Origin: Aquabacterium sp.
Lineage (GTDB): Bacteria; Pseudomonadota; Gammaproteobacteria; Burkholderiales; Burkholderiaceae_C
Direction: 5' to 3'
Length of the DNA stretch: 45,991 nt
Assembly: GCF_014378415.1 (NCBI RefSeq)
Contig: NZ_JACMNS010000171.1
Location: 1-45,991, forward strand
The position numbers and the translations under genes were made by a program. This document shows positions 21,864 through 31,356 of this stretch, piece after piece; position 1 is the first letter of the stretch; each line of letters begins with the position of its first letter. The notes below the pieces were generated by a model, which saw only the letters and a list, made by a program, of their open reading frames with translations, did not search any database and had not been told where the DNA came from.

Positions 21864-24248
21864 ATGAATTCAAAACTGCGCCAGGCCTTGATCTGGTTGA
21901 CGCTGGCGATGGCCGCCCTGGCCATCGCGGCAGCCCTCTTTGTGGGCTACCAGGTCACGCAGGCGCCCGCGATCACCGAGCTGAAAACCACCCAGGTGCC
22001 GCAGCCCAGCGTGATCCTGTCGGCCGATGGCAAGACCATTGGGCGGGTTCAAGAGCAAAGGCTGCAGCCGGTCACGCTGGCCCAGGTCTCACCGTTCGTG
22101 ACCCAGGCCCTGATCGCCACCGAAGACCACCGCTTCCGAGAACACAAGGGCGTGGACTGGTTGCGCAGCATCAAGGCCATCCTGCGCACCGCCACTGGCC
22201 GCATGGAAGGCGGCTCCACGCTCACGCAGCAGCTGGTGCGCAACCTGTTTCCGGAAGACATCGGGCGCTCGCGCAACCTGGGCCGCAAAGTCAAGGAGAT
22301 CGTCACGGCCCTGCGCATCGAGCGCATCTACACCAAGGACCAGATCCTGGAGGCTTACCTCAACACGGTGCCTTTTCTGTACAACGCCGTGGGCATCGAG
22401 GCCGCCGCCCACACCTATTTTGACAAGCCCGCCCTTGAGCTGGACGCGGCCGAAAGCGCCACCCTGGTCGGCATGTTGAAAGGCACCAACTACTACAACC
22501 CGGTGCTGCACCCCACGCGTGCCAAAGCCCGGCGCAACCTGGTGCTGGCGCAGATGCTCAAACGCGGCGTGCTGTCCCAAGCCGACCACGACAGCGCACG
22601 CGCCGAAGACCTGCAGGTCACCCTCACCCACCAGCCGGTGGACCTGGACCTGGCCCCGCACTTCGCCGCCCAAGTGCGCCGCTGGCTGGACGACTGGGCC
22701 GACCAGAACGACCGCGACCTGTCGCGCGAAGGGTTGGTCATCCACACCACCCTCGATTCGCGCTTGCAGGAAGCGGCCGTGAAGGCGGTGGAGCGCCAGA
22801 CTGAATCCCTGCAGCACGTGGCCGATGTGGAGTGGAGCGCGGCCGCGATGCCGGTCAATTCACGCTCGCTGGACAGCTACGCTCAAGCCGCGCCAGGGGC
22901 CAAGGCCTTTGACTACTTCTGGCGCCAACACCCCAAGCTGCTGGCCGATGCCGCGCGCAAAACGCCTCACTACCGCCAGCTGATCAAGTCAGGCCAGCCC
23001 CCCGCAGACGCCCTGAAGGCCGTGATGGGCGATGCCGAGGTGATGGCCAAAGTGCGTTCCGGCAAGACGCGCCTGGAAGCCGGCTTCGTCGCCCTGGACC
23101 CACGCAGTGGTGCGGTCAAGGCCTGGGTGGGCAGCCGCGACTTTGTCGATGAGCAGTTCGACCACGTGGGCCAGGCCGCGCGCCAGCCCGGCTCCACCTT
23201 CAAGCCCATCGTGTACGCCGCCGCTTTGGAGTCCGGCATCTTGCCGACGCGCACTTACGCGGACACGCCCATTGAAGTCAGGCTGGGCAATGGCAAGGTT
23301 TGGCGGCCCACCGACATGTCGGGCAGCACGGGCGAGTCCATGACCATGTGGCAAGGCCTGGTCTTGTCCAAGAACACCATCACCACCCAGGTCATGCAGG
23401 ACGCCGGCCTGCCACGCATCACCGCGCTGGCCAAGGCCATGGGCATCACCGACAGCAAGCTCGACCCGGTGCCCTCCATGGCCCTGGGTACCAGCCCCGT
23501 CACACTGCTGGAGATGGCCACGGTGTACGCCACCATTGCCAGCGGCGGTGAGCACAAGCAGCCCTATTTCGTTGAACGAATCACCGACAAGCAGGGCAAA
23601 GACGTGGCGGTCTTCGGCCCCAACAAAGTCGACAAGGCCCTGTCGGCCGACACGGTCAACAACCTGATCGACATGATGCGCGGCGTGCTCACCTACGGTA
23701 CCGGCACCATGCTGCGCACGCGCTTCGTGCCTGAAGGCGACCTGGCCGGCAAGACCGGCACCACGCAGAACAACACCGACGGCTGGTTCATGGTCATGCA
23801 CCCGCAACTGGTGACCGGCGCCTGGGTGGGCTTCAACGACCAGCACGTGACCATGCGCGGCAGCTATTGGGGCCAGGGCGGCCACAGCGCGCTGCTGCTG
23901 GTCGGCGATTTTTTGCGCACCGCTTTCAAGCAAAAGCTGGTGGATGCGCAGGCGGCGTTCGCCAGCCCACGGCGCCCACCGGTGACGGGCAGCGGCGAAT
24001 GGAACCCCAGCAGCGACGAGGTCGATGAAAGCGTGCCTGTGCTGGATTCAGAGGGCAACCCGATCACGGCCGACCCGGCTGGCGAACAACCGAGCAACCC
24101 CGCCATGGAAGAGGATGGCGAGGCGCCGCCCAAGACATCGGACGAGCTGGACCAGTTGGTGAACCGGCTGGGGCGCTCGTCAGACAATCGCCCGGCCATC
24201 ACGCCACCACCCGCGCCAGACCGCCCGGCTGAAGCTGCCAGGCCCTGA
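21864..24248 (+). CDS. Class A penicillin-binding protein (PBP1 family, transglycosylase/transpeptidase)
   Basis: ATEDHRFREHKGVDWLRSIKAI, EGGSTLTQQLVRN, QPGSTFKPIVYAAAL, GKTGTTQNNTDGWF; Pro/acidic C-tail. Confidence 0.93.
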   Translation: MNSKLRQALIWLTLAMAALAIAAALFVGYQVTQAPAITELKTTQVPQPSVILSADGKTIGRVQEQRLQPVTLAQVSPFVTQALIATEDHRFREHKGVDWLRSIKAILRTATGRMEGGSTLTQQLVRNLFPEDIGRSRNLGRKVKEIVTALRIERIYTKDQILEAYLNTVPFLYNAVGIEAAAHTYFDKPALELDAAESATLVGMLKGTNYYNPVLHPTRAKARRNLVLAQMLKRGVLSQADHDSARAEDLQVTLTHQPVDLDLAPHFAAQVRRWLDDWADQNDRDLSREGLVIHTTLDSRLQEAAVKAVERQTESLQHVADVEWSAAAMPVNSRSLDSYAQAAPGAKAFDYFWRQHPKLLADAARKTPHYRQLIKSGQPPADALKAVMGDAEVMAKVRSGKTRLEAGFVALDPRSGAVKAWVGSRDFVDEQFDHVGQAARQPGSTFKPIVYAAALESGILPTRTYADTPIEVRLGNGKVWRPTDMSGSTGESMTMWQGLVLSKNTITTQVMQDAGLPRITALAKAMGITDSKLDPVPSMALGTSPVTLLEMATVYATIASGGEHKQPYFVERITDKQGKDVAVFGPNKVDKALSADTVNNLIDMMRGVLTYGTGTMLRTRFVPEGDLAGKTGTTQNNTDGWFMVMHPQLVTGAWVGFNDQHVTMRGSYWGQGGHSALLLVGDFLRTAFKQKLVDAQAAFASPRRPPVTGSGEWNPSSDEVDESVPVLDSEGNPITADPAGEQPSNPAMEEDGEAPPKTSDELDQLVNRLGRSSDNRPAITPPPAPDRPAEAARP

Positions 24249-24268
24249 CTGAATTCCCAAGCTTGTGA

Positions 24269-24430
24269 ATGCGGGAAGATGACTGCCTATTCATACAGTC
24301 GACATCCAGCGGCAGCAGCCAGCGTGGCTCGGTGGCGGTGGATTTCGGCATCACGCAGGTGGTCGATAACCTGGGCATCCACGCGGTCATCCACCAAGCC
24401 ATTTTTCCGGACCACGACCTGGCGCTGTAG
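24269..24430 (+). CDS. Short ORF (53 aa) of unknown status, possible gene fragment
   Basis: ATG 24269: MREDDCLFIQSTSSGSSQRGSVAVDFGITQVVDNLGIHAVIHQAIFPDHDLAL*; below the ORF-track length cutoff. Confidence 0.25.
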   Translation: MREDDCLFIQSTSSGSSQRGSVAVDFGITQVVDNLGIHAVIHQAIFPDHDLAL

Positions 24431-24442
24431 GTCTCAACCTAC
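24425..24442. promoter_or_regulatory. Candidate regulator site CTGTAGG-N6-CCTAC
   Basis: CTGTAGGTCTCAACCTAC upstream of the 24528 gene; same architecture as 33671-33688. Confidence 0.45.
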
Positions 24443-24527
24443 GCCTGTACTTCTGATTGACCGATGGACGGCCGTGCTCTCCCACGCAATACTGGGGCTC
24501 TACCTGCAGTCATGATCGGATTCAGCC

Positions 24528-25436
24528 ATGCTGAAGAATTGGTTCAAGCTTGCCGCTGTGCTGGGCATGCTGGCAACCCTGGTGGGGTGTTCAGCCACGC
24601 GAGCAATCAATGCGCTGGTGCCCAGCGACACCTACCGACTCACCCCCGACGTGGCCTATGGCCCGCAAGCACGCCAGTTGCTGGACGTGTACCAACCCAA
24701 AGGCGAGCCGCCCGATGGGGGCTTTCCGGTCGTGGTGTTCTTCTACGGGGGCACTTGGCACATGGGCGAACGCGCGCAGTACCGCTTCATGGGCGAAGCC
24801 CTGGCGGCGCACGGCATGGTCGCCATGGTGGCCGATTACCGCCTCTACCCCGAAGCGACCTACCCGGGCTTCCTGCCCGACTGCGCCAAAGCCGTCGTTT
24901 ACGCCCTGAACGAATCAGCGCGCTTCAGCGGCAACCCGCGCCGCGTGGTCGTCATGGGCCACAGCGCGGGCGCCTACAACGCCGCGATGATCGCGCTCGA
25001 CCCACGCTGGCTGTCACAGCAAGGCCACCGCGTGTCAGAGCTCGCCGGTTGGATCGGCTTGGCCGGCCCCTACGATTTCATCCCCATCGTTGATCCGCAA
25101 ACACGCGAAACCTTCCACCACCCCGATGTGCCGCTGGAATCCCAGCCCATCCGCCATGTCAGCGCGGCAGCACCGCGCACCTTCCTGGCCGTGGCCAAGG
25201 AAGACAAGGAGGTCAACCCGGAACGCAACAGCGCGCAGTTGGCCGAGAAGCTGAAAACGGCGGGCGTGCCGGTGGATCTGAAACGCTATGACCACGTGGG
25301 CCACATCTCCTTGGTCGGCTCCTTCGCGCAACCCCTGCGCTGGTTGTCACCGGCACTCAAGGACGTGAGCGCTTTTGTCAAAGGCCTGCCTGCGGTGGCC
25401 GGTCGGGATCACGTCAAGCCCAGCGATGTGCCGTGA
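24528..25436 (+). CDS. Alpha/beta hydrolase (carboxylesterase-like), putative lipoprotein
   Basis: Lipobox LVGCSA; VVVFFYGGTWHMGER oxyanion region; VVVMGHSAGAYNAAM nucleophile elbow. Confidence 0.88.
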   Translation: MLKNWFKLAAVLGMLATLVGCSATRAINALVPSDTYRLTPDVAYGPQARQLLDVYQPKGEPPDGGFPVVVFFYGGTWHMGERAQYRFMGEALAAHGMVAMVADYRLYPEATYPGFLPDCAKAVVYALNESARFSGNPRRVVVMGHSAGAYNAAMIALDPRWLSQQGHRVSELAGWIGLAGPYDFIPIVDPQTRETFHHPDVPLESQPIRHVSAAAPRTFLAVAKEDKEVNPERNSAQLAEKLKTAGVPVDLKRYDHVGHISLVGSFAQPLRWLSPALKDVSAFVKGLPAVAGRDHVKPSDVP

Positions 25437-25445
25437 AACCCGATG

Positions 25446-25895
25446 TCATTGCGGTCGGCGCGGCACCACCAGTTTGGCCGTCAGCACCTGCACGGTGTCG
25501 CCATGGTGATTGCGCGTCTCGCTGCGCAGGGTGACCATGCCTTGGTGAGGTTTGGACCGCGAGGGCGTCACCGCCAGCACCTCACTCTCCACGTGCAGGA
25601 CATCGCCCGGGCGCGTCGGCTTGGGCCAGCCGATCTCGCCACCCGCGCCGATCAGCCCGCCCTCGACGGGCACGCCACCCTGCACCATCAGTCGCATGGT
25701 CAGGGCTGCCGTGTGCCAGCCGCTGGCGGCCAAACCGCCGAACAAGGTGCGCTTGGCCGCGTCACCATCCAGGTGAAAGGGCTGCGGATCGAACTGCACC
25801 GCGAAGGCCTTGATCTGCGCCTCGTCGATCAGGTGGGCGTCGCTGACGAAGCGCTGACCCACGGTGAAATCGTCCAGGAATAAGTTTTCGCTCAT
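25446..25895 (-). CDS. MaoC-like dehydratase / (R)-enoyl-CoA hydratase family protein
   Basis: MSENLFLDDFTVGQRFVSD, FHLDGDAAKRTLFGGLAASGWHTAALTMRL hot-dog motif, RPGDVLHVESEV. Confidence 0.88.
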   Translation of the reverse strand: MSENLFLDDFTVGQRFVSDAHLIDEAQIKAFAVQFDPQPFHLDGDAAKRTLFGGLAASGWHTAALTMRLMVQGGVPVEGGLIGAGGEIGWPKPTRPGDVLHVESEVLAVTPSRSKPHQGMVTLRSETRNHHGDTVQVLTAKLVVPRRPQ

Positions 25896-25911
25896 CGTCG
25901 TCTTTCTTCAG

Positions 25912-26010
25912 TCAAACGCGTTCCAGGATGGTGGCGATGCCTTGGCCGCCGCCAATGCACTGAGTGGACAAAGCATAGCGCCCATGGCGCCCAGCGGGGA
26001 ACTCATGATG
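25912..26010 (-). pseudogene. C-terminal remnant of an acetyl-CoA acyltransferase (thiolase)
   Basis: Reverse frame HHEFPAGRHGRYALSTQCIGGGQGIATILERV*; CIGGGQG is the thiolase C-terminal motif; thiolase homology ends upstream of the HH. Confidence 0.8.
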
Positions 26011-26056
26011 CCGGCGACGTCTTAGGGTTTTCTTAAGCCATGGCTAAGATGCGCCC

Positions 26057-27025
26057 ATGAACTTCAATGACCTTGCCGACGATTCCGAAGACGACCAGCA
26101 CACCCCGGCTGAGCGCGCCACCGCCGCCTCGCGCAGCACTTGGGTCAGCGTGGCCGTCAACCTGGTCCTCACCGTGGCCCAGATCACGGTCGGCATCCTG
26201 GCCAAATCCCAGGGCCTGATCGCCGATGGCATCCACTCCCTGTCCGACCTGGTGGCCGACTTTGTGGTGCTGTTCGCCAATCACCACAGCCAGAAAGACG
26301 CCGATGAACACCACCCCTACGGCCACCAGCGTTTCGAGACCGCCGCCTCGCTGATCCTCGGCGCCTTGCTGCTCGCGGTGGGCGTGGGCATGCTGTGGTC
26401 GGCCGCCCTGAAGCTGCAGTCGCCCGAGACCGTGCAAACGGTGCACGTGGTCGCGCTGTGGGCGGCGGGCGCGGCCCTCGTCGCCAAGGAGCTGCTGTTC
26501 CGCTACATGCTGGCGGTGGCCAAACGCGTCAAGTCCAGCATGCTGGTGGCCAACGCCTGGCATGCCCGCGCGGACGCGGCCTCGTCGCTGGTCGTGGGGC
26601 TGGGCATCGCGGGCAACCTGGCCGGCTACCCCATCCTGGACCCGGTCGCCGCCCTCATCGTCGGCTTCATGGTCGCGCGCATGGGTTGGGGTTTCGGCTG
26701 GGATGCCTTGCACGACCTGGTCGACCGCTCGGTCGACGAAGCCGAAGTGCAGGCCATCCGCCAAACCCTGATGGACACGCCCGGCGTGAGCAACGTGCAC
26801 GATGTGCGCACGCGCAAGATGGGCGACATGATCATCGTGGACGCGCACATCGAAGTCGATGCCCTGATCACCGTCGAAGCTGGCCACGACATCGCCGTCG
26901 AGGCCCGCCAGCGGGTGCTGCAACGCCACCGTGTGCTCAACCTGATGACCCACGTCGACCCCTGGCACCGCCCCGACCTGGACCACCCCGCGCTTGAAAC
27001 CCCGCCAGGCACCCCCACCTTCTGA
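26057..27025 (+). CDS. Cation diffusion facilitator family transporter
   Basis: SQGLIADGIHSLSDLVADFVVLF, HHPYGHQRFET, C-terminal metal-binding domain. Confidence 0.93.
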   Translation: MNFNDLADDSEDDQHTPAERATAASRSTWVSVAVNLVLTVAQITVGILAKSQGLIADGIHSLSDLVADFVVLFANHHSQKDADEHHPYGHQRFETAASLILGALLLAVGVGMLWSAALKLQSPETVQTVHVVALWAAGAALVAKELLFRYMLAVAKRVKSSMLVANAWHARADAASSLVVGLGIAGNLAGYPILDPVAALIVGFMVARMGWGFGWDALHDLVDRSVDEAEVQAIRQTLMDTPGVSNVHDVRTRKMGDMIIVDAHIEVDALITVEAGHDIAVEARQRVLQRHRVLNLMTHVDPWHRPDLDHPALETPPGTPTF

Positions 27026-27055
27026 GCCAGGCCAGCACGGCACAAGGAGGCCCCA

Positions 27056-27880
27056 TTGCCCATGCTCATCGTCACCACCCTGGGCCTCTTGCTGGTCGCG
27101 TGGTTCATCGGCCAACCTTGGCTGATCGAGCGGCGCCGACGCCGATGGCGCAGCCAGCCCTTCCCGCCCGCCTGGCGCGCCATCCTTAAAAAACGCGTGC
27201 CCTACCTGCGCGCCTTGCCCGCCGATCTGCAGCTTCAGCTCAAACAACACATCCAGGTCTTCGTGGCCGAGAAGGCCTTCATCGGTTGCGCTGGCCTGGT
27301 GATCACCGACGAGGTCCGCGTCACGATCGCCGCCCAAGCGTGCCTGCTCATCCTCAACCGCCGCAGAACCGACTACTACCCCGAGTTGCGCCAGATCCTG
27401 GTCTACCCCGGCGCCTTCATCGTCGACAAGGTGCACACCGACGAGACCGGCTTGCTGCAAGACCACCAACGCCAAGTGTTGTCCGGCGAATCCTGGTCGC
27501 AAGGCCAGGTGATCCTGTCCTGGCAGGACACGGTCGAAGGCGCGGCCATCCCGGACGATGCGAACAACGTGGTCATCCACGAATTTGCGCACCAGCTTGA
27601 TCAGGAAACGGGCGCGGCCAATGGCGCCCCCAACCTGCCCGGCCCGGAACGCTATCGGCGCTGGTCACGGGTCATGCACGACGCCTTTGACGAGTTGCAA
27701 GACCAGGCCGATCATGGCGAAGCCTCGCTGTTCGACCACTATGGCGCCACCAACCCGGCCGAGTTCTTCGCCGTGGCCTCCGAGACCTTCTTCGAGCGCC
27801 CGGGGCCCTTGGCCGAACTGCACCCCACCCTCTACCGTGAGCTGTGCGATTTCTACCGCGTCAACCCCTTGAGCTGGTGA
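27056..27880 (+). CDS. mtfA: MtfA-like zinc-dependent peptidase (M90)
   Basis: VVIHEFAHQLDQETGAANGAP (HExxH) and EFFAVASETFFERP; TTG start at 27056 after AGGAGG, or ATG at 27062. Confidence 0.88.
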   Translation: MPMLIVTTLGLLLVAWFIGQPWLIERRRRRWRSQPFPPAWRAILKKRVPYLRALPADLQLQLKQHIQVFVAEKAFIGCAGLVITDEVRVTIAAQACLLILNRRRTDYYPELRQILVYPGAFIVDKVHTDETGLLQDHQRQVLSGESWSQGQVILSWQDTVEGAAIPDDANNVVIHEFAHQLDQETGAANGAPNLPGPERYRRWSRVMHDAFDELQDQADHGEASLFDHYGATNPAEFFAVASETFFERPGPLAELHPTLYRELCDFYRVNPLSW

Positions 27881-27993
27881 TGGACTGGCCCCTCGAACTC
27901 CACGGCTCTGAAGTGCAGTTGACCGACACGGCCGATGGCGTGCAGTGCCAAGCCCCGGACGATCCCTGCTTCTCGGCGTCTTACGCCTGCTAG
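27880..27993 (+). CDS. Small ORF (37 aa) overlapping the mtfA-like stop codon (TGATG)
   Basis: MDWPLELHGSEVQLTDTADGVQCQAPDDPCFSASYAC*. Confidence 0.3.
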   Translation: MDWPLELHGSEVQLTDTADGVQCQAPDDPCFSASYAC

Positions 27994-28002
27994 CGCGAAT
28001 GA

Positions 28003-28884
28003 TCAATACGGCCGCTTGGCCGGCAGGTCAATGCGCTCCTGGTCATCGCCCGGCACGCTCTTGAACAGCCCGTTCTCCCAATCCTGGGCGGCCTGCGCGA
28101 TGCGCTCTTTCTGGCTGGACACGAAGTTCCACCACATCAAGCGGTGCCCATCCAAAGCCGCCCCGCCGATGATCACCAGGCGCGCCTCGGTGCTGGCGCC
28201 ATTGGTCAAGACGCCTCCGTCGTCTAGCACCACCATGGTGTGCGCCGCCACGGCCTCGCCATCCAGGGTCAAGGCCTGGTCCACGGCGTACAGGGCCGCT
28301 TCGTCCGCCAGCTTGGGCAAGGTCAGGCTTTGCCCGGCCGCCAGCTTGATGTCCAGGTACAAGGTGGGCGACAAGGGCTGCACCGGCGAGGTCACGCCCC
28401 AGGCCGAACCCACCAGCACCCGGATGGTGGCGCCTGGCTCATTCACTTCGGGGATCTGGTCCGCCGGCGTGTGCGCAAACGTGGGCGCCGACTCCTCATG
28501 CGCTGGCGGCAGCGCCACCCACAACTGCAGGCCATGCGTGTGGCGGTCCGCGTGCTTCAAGTCATCGGGCGTGCGCTCCGAATGCACGATGCCGCGCCCC
28601 GCGCTCATCCAGTTGATGGCGCCCGGCTCGATGCGCTGCACCGTGCCCAGGTTGTCGCGGTGCATCATCGCGCCCTCGTACAGGTAGGTCACCGTGGCCA
28701 GCCCAATGTGCGGGTGCGGCCGCACATCGCTGCTCATGCTGGGCGCTTGCACCACGGGCCCGAAGTGGTCAAAGAAAATGAACGGCCCGACCGACTGACG
28801 CGCCGCCGCCGGCAACAGGCGGCGCACCACAAAACCACCGCCAAAATCGGATTGGTGGCCTGTCAATGTCAATGTGATTCCCAT
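28003..28884 (-). CDS. Pirin family protein
   Basis: VRRLLPAAARQSVGPFIFFDHFGPV, RPHPHIGLATVTYLYEG, INWMSAGRGIVHSER; start at internal Met (MGITLTLTG). Confidence 0.93.
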   Translation of the reverse strand: MGITLTLTGHQSDFGGGFVVRRLLPAAARQSVGPFIFFDHFGPVVQAPSMSSDVRPHPHIGLATVTYLYEGAMMHRDNLGTVQRIEPGAINWMSAGRGIVHSERTPDDLKHADRHTHGLQLWVALPPAHEESAPTFAHTPADQIPEVNEPGATIRVLVGSAWGVTSPVQPLSPTLYLDIKLAAGQSLTLPKLADEAALYAVDQALTLDGEAVAAHTMVVLDDGGVLTNGASTEARLVIIGGAALDGHRLMWWNFVSSQKERIAQAAQDWENGLFKSVPGDDQERIDLPAKRPY

Positions 28885-28929
28885 GGTGCTTACTCCTCGT
28901 CCGATGCTGCATTGTGACTTGGCACCAGC

Positions 28930-28961
28930 AAAAAAACCCGACCAGGTTGCCCCGGCCGGGT
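28930..28961 (-). terminator. Rho-independent terminator downstream of the OmpA-like gene
   Basis: Minus strand ACCCGGCC-10-nt loop-GGTCGGGT (one G.U pair) followed by seven T. Confidence 0.85.
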
Positions 28962-28991
28962 CATGTCTCAAACCTCAAACAGCGATGCCGA

Positions 28992-29732
28992 TCAGCGGGG
29001 CGAACCCACGGCTTCGATGATCACGCGGCGATCCGGTGCGAGGCACTCAACCAGCTTCTTGTTCTTGCCGTTGTCCTTGCCCTGGCAATCGGTGCCCGTC
29101 ACAGGCTGGCTTTTGCCACGGCCTTCGATGTAGACGCGGTCAGCCGGCACGCCCTGGCCCACCAGGAAGTCCTTGACGGACTGTGCACGGCGCTCGGACA
29201 GCTTCTGGTTGTAGGCCTCGGAGCCAATGCGGTCGGTGTGACCCACGGCCACCACGGCTTCCAAGTTCAGCGTCTTAACCTTGCCGGCAAAGTCGGTGAG
29301 CTTGTCCTTGCCCGACGTCGACAAAGACGACTTGTCGAACTGGAACAGCGCATCAGCCGGGATCGTCACCTTTTGCGACGTGGCCATGGGGGCTGGGGGC
29401 GGGGCCATGGGCTCAGGCGGCGGGGTCACGACCGCGACAGGCTTAGGCTCACAAACCGCCTTGGGCATCAGGTCCTTGTCGCAAATGCAACCGGCAGGGA
29501 AGTCGCTGCCCACCACCGGGGTGTTCTGGGCCAACTCGGCCGTCCAGTAGCCCGTGCGCCAGCACTGGCCCGTCGAATTGCGCACGATCATGCGTTGCGA
29601 ATCGAGCAGGTAAGGCGTGTTGGTGGAGGCGGGCGGCACCGTGATCGACGGCAAACTTTGCGCACGCGCACTGTTTGAGATACCAAACGCGGCACACACC
29701 ACCAGTGCAGCCACCATCAATTTGCGATTCAT
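28992..29732 (-). CDS. OmpA family outer-membrane/peptidoglycan-binding protein
   Basis: Signal peptide from MNRKLMVAALVVCAAFG; OmpA C-terminal domain VVAVGHTDRIGSEAYNQKLSERRAQSVKDFLV. Confidence 0.93.
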   Translation of the reverse strand: MNRKLMVAALVVCAAFGISNSARAQSLPSITVPPASTNTPYLLDSQRMIVRNSTGQCWRTGYWTAELAQNTPVVGSDFPAGCICDKDLMPKAVCEPKPVAVVTPPPEPMAPPPAPMATSQKVTIPADALFQFDKSSLSTSGKDKLTDFAGKVKTLNLEAVVAVGHTDRIGSEAYNQKLSERRAQSVKDFLVGQGVPADRVYIEGRGKSQPVTGTDCQGKDNGKNKKLVECLAPDRRVIIEAVGSPR

Positions 29733-29811
29733 GATCATTCCTTTCAACACTAAAAACTCGGGGGACATATGAAACATTTGAAGTGATTGTGTCGAAAGGG
29801 GCAGGCCCGAT

Positions 29812-29829
29812 CTGTCGGGCATGCCCTAG
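29812..29829. promoter_or_regulatory. Degenerate copy of the CTGTAGG-N6-CCTAC motif upstream of the OmpA-like gene
   Basis: CTGTCGG-GCATGC-CCTAG (two mismatches), 3 bp from a CTGTAGG element. Confidence 0.3.
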
Positions 29830-29831
29830 AA

Positions 29832-29843
29832 CCCTGTAGGACG
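29832..29843. promoter_or_regulatory. CTGTAGG-type element upstream of the OmpA-like gene
   Basis: CCCTGTAGGACG, exact reverse complement of 36229-36240. Confidence 0.4.
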
Positions 29844-29904
29844 ATGCCGATATCCGTGTCAGCGGACGCCGACTTTGCTCAGGCGGCATCCGCAGGCATC
29901 GTCA

Positions 29905-30687
29905 TCACTGCATGAACCAACCATGGCTGACCACCAATGACTGACCGGTCAGCGCATTGGTCGGGAAGGACGCGAACATCAGTGCCACCTGGGCCACGTC
30001 CTGGGTGGTGGTGAACTCGCCATCCACGGTCTCTTTCAGCATGACGTTCTTGATGACTTCGTCCTCGCTGATGCCCAAGGTCTTGGCCTGCTCAGGGATC
30101 TGCTTGTCCACCAAAGGCGTGCGCACAAAGCCGGGGCAGATCACGTTGGCGCGCACCTGGTGCTTGGCACCCTCCTTGGCCACCACCTTGGCCAGGCCGA
30201 TCAGGCCGTGCTTGGCCGTCACGTAGGGCGCCTTCAACAGCGAGGCCTCTTTGGAGTGCACCGAGCCCATGTAGATGACCGAGCCACCCCGACCGGCGGC
30301 ATACATGTGCTTCAAGCAAGCCTTGGTGGTCAGGAAGGCACCATCCAGGTGAATGGCCAGCATCTTCTTCCAATCGGCAAATTCAAACTCCTCGAGCGGG
30401 TGCACGATCTGCACGCCGGCATTGCTCACCAGGATGTCGACCGAGCCAAAACGGTCCACCGTGGCTTGCACGGCCTGGTTGACCTGGTCTTCTTGCGTCA
30501 CATCCACGGCCACGCCGATGGCCTGTGCGCCGCTGGCCACCAGCTCGGCGGCCACCGCATCGGCCGCCGCCTTGTTCATGTCCGCGATCACGATACTGGC
30601 GCCTTCCTTGGCAAACAGAATGGCGATCTCCTTGCCGATGCCGCTGGCCGATCCGGTGATGAAGGCAGTCTTGTCTTTGAGCAACAT
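29905..30687 (-). CDS. bdhA: 3-hydroxybutyrate dehydrogenase (SDR family)
   Basis: [65 protein letters not shown]. Confidence 0.92.
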   Translation of the reverse strand: MLLKDKTAFITGSASGIGKEIAILFAKEGASIVIADMNKAAADAVAAELVASGAQAIGVAVDVTQEDQVNQAVQATVDRFGSVDILVSNAGVQIVHPLEEFEFADWKKMLAIHLDGAFLTTKACLKHMYAAGRGGSVIYMGSVHSKEASLLKAPYVTAKHGLIGLAKVVAKEGAKHQVRANVICPGFVRTPLVDKQIPEQAKTLGISEDEVIKNVMLKETVDGEFTTTQDVAQVALMFASFPTNALTGQSLVVSHGWFMQ

Positions 30688-30888
30688 GTGGGAGTCCCGA
30701 GAAGGTGAAGTAAGGAAGGTGCCCGACAGGTTATTCCCGTTTGAATACCCGGCCTGTCGGCGTTGTCTGACAACACACCGTGGCGTTGACTGATGCCGAC
30801 TCAACGAGCTCCCGCCTATTCTGAGGTCACCGGTTGACACCTTGAGTCGTCAAACCCTTTGTCCCATTGAACTCGGAAGGACCACACC

Positions 30889-31308
30889 ATGAACCACCGC
30901 CTTTTTCTGATGGCACCGCTGACCGCCGCCCTGTTGGCCCTGGCCGCCTGCGACAGCAAGACCCCCACAACAGAGACGGCAGGCCAGAAGCTTGACAGCG
31001 TCATTGCCAGCACCGAACATCAAACCGAGCAGCTCAGTGCCGAAGCCAAAGTGAATGCGGCACAAGCCAAGCAGGACACCTCCGACGCACTGCGCGACGC
31101 CTCCATCACCACCCGCGTGAATGCGCAGTTGGCGACCGACCCCGCGCTCAGCGCCATCAAGATTGATGTGGACACCAGCAATGGCCATGTCCGCCTGAGC
31201 GGCACCGCACCCAATGACTTGGCTCGCGCCCGCGCCACCACCATGGCCTCCGCCGTCACCGGCGTCATCGCTGTGGACAACCAATTGAAGATCGACAAGA
31301 AGTCCTGA
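30889..31308 (+). CDS. BON-domain lipoprotein (OsmY-like), copy 1
   Basis: Lipobox LAACDS; BON domain DASITTRVNAQLATDPALSAIKIDVDTSNGHVRLSGTA. Confidence 0.88.
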   Translation: MNHRLFLMAPLTAALLALAACDSKTPTTETAGQKLDSVIASTEHQTEQLSAEAKVNAAQAKQDTSDALRDASITTRVNAQLATDPALSAIKIDVDTSNGHVRLSGTAPNDLARARATTMASAVTGVIAVDNQLKIDKKS

Positions 31309-31356
31309 TCTCTTTTTGAATGCAGCCCTGCAACGCTGCACAACCAGGAGCACCTC

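Noticed and set aside
26025-26052. Near-palindrome CTTAAGCCATGGCTAAG before the CDF gene as a metal-regulator operator
   Set aside because: The perfect core (AGCCATGGCT) is short and I have no matching known operator; not enough support
26033-27592. 519-aa minus-strand ORF antisense to the CDF transporter and MtfA-like gene
   Set aside because: Shadow ORF; the plus strand has clear family motifs
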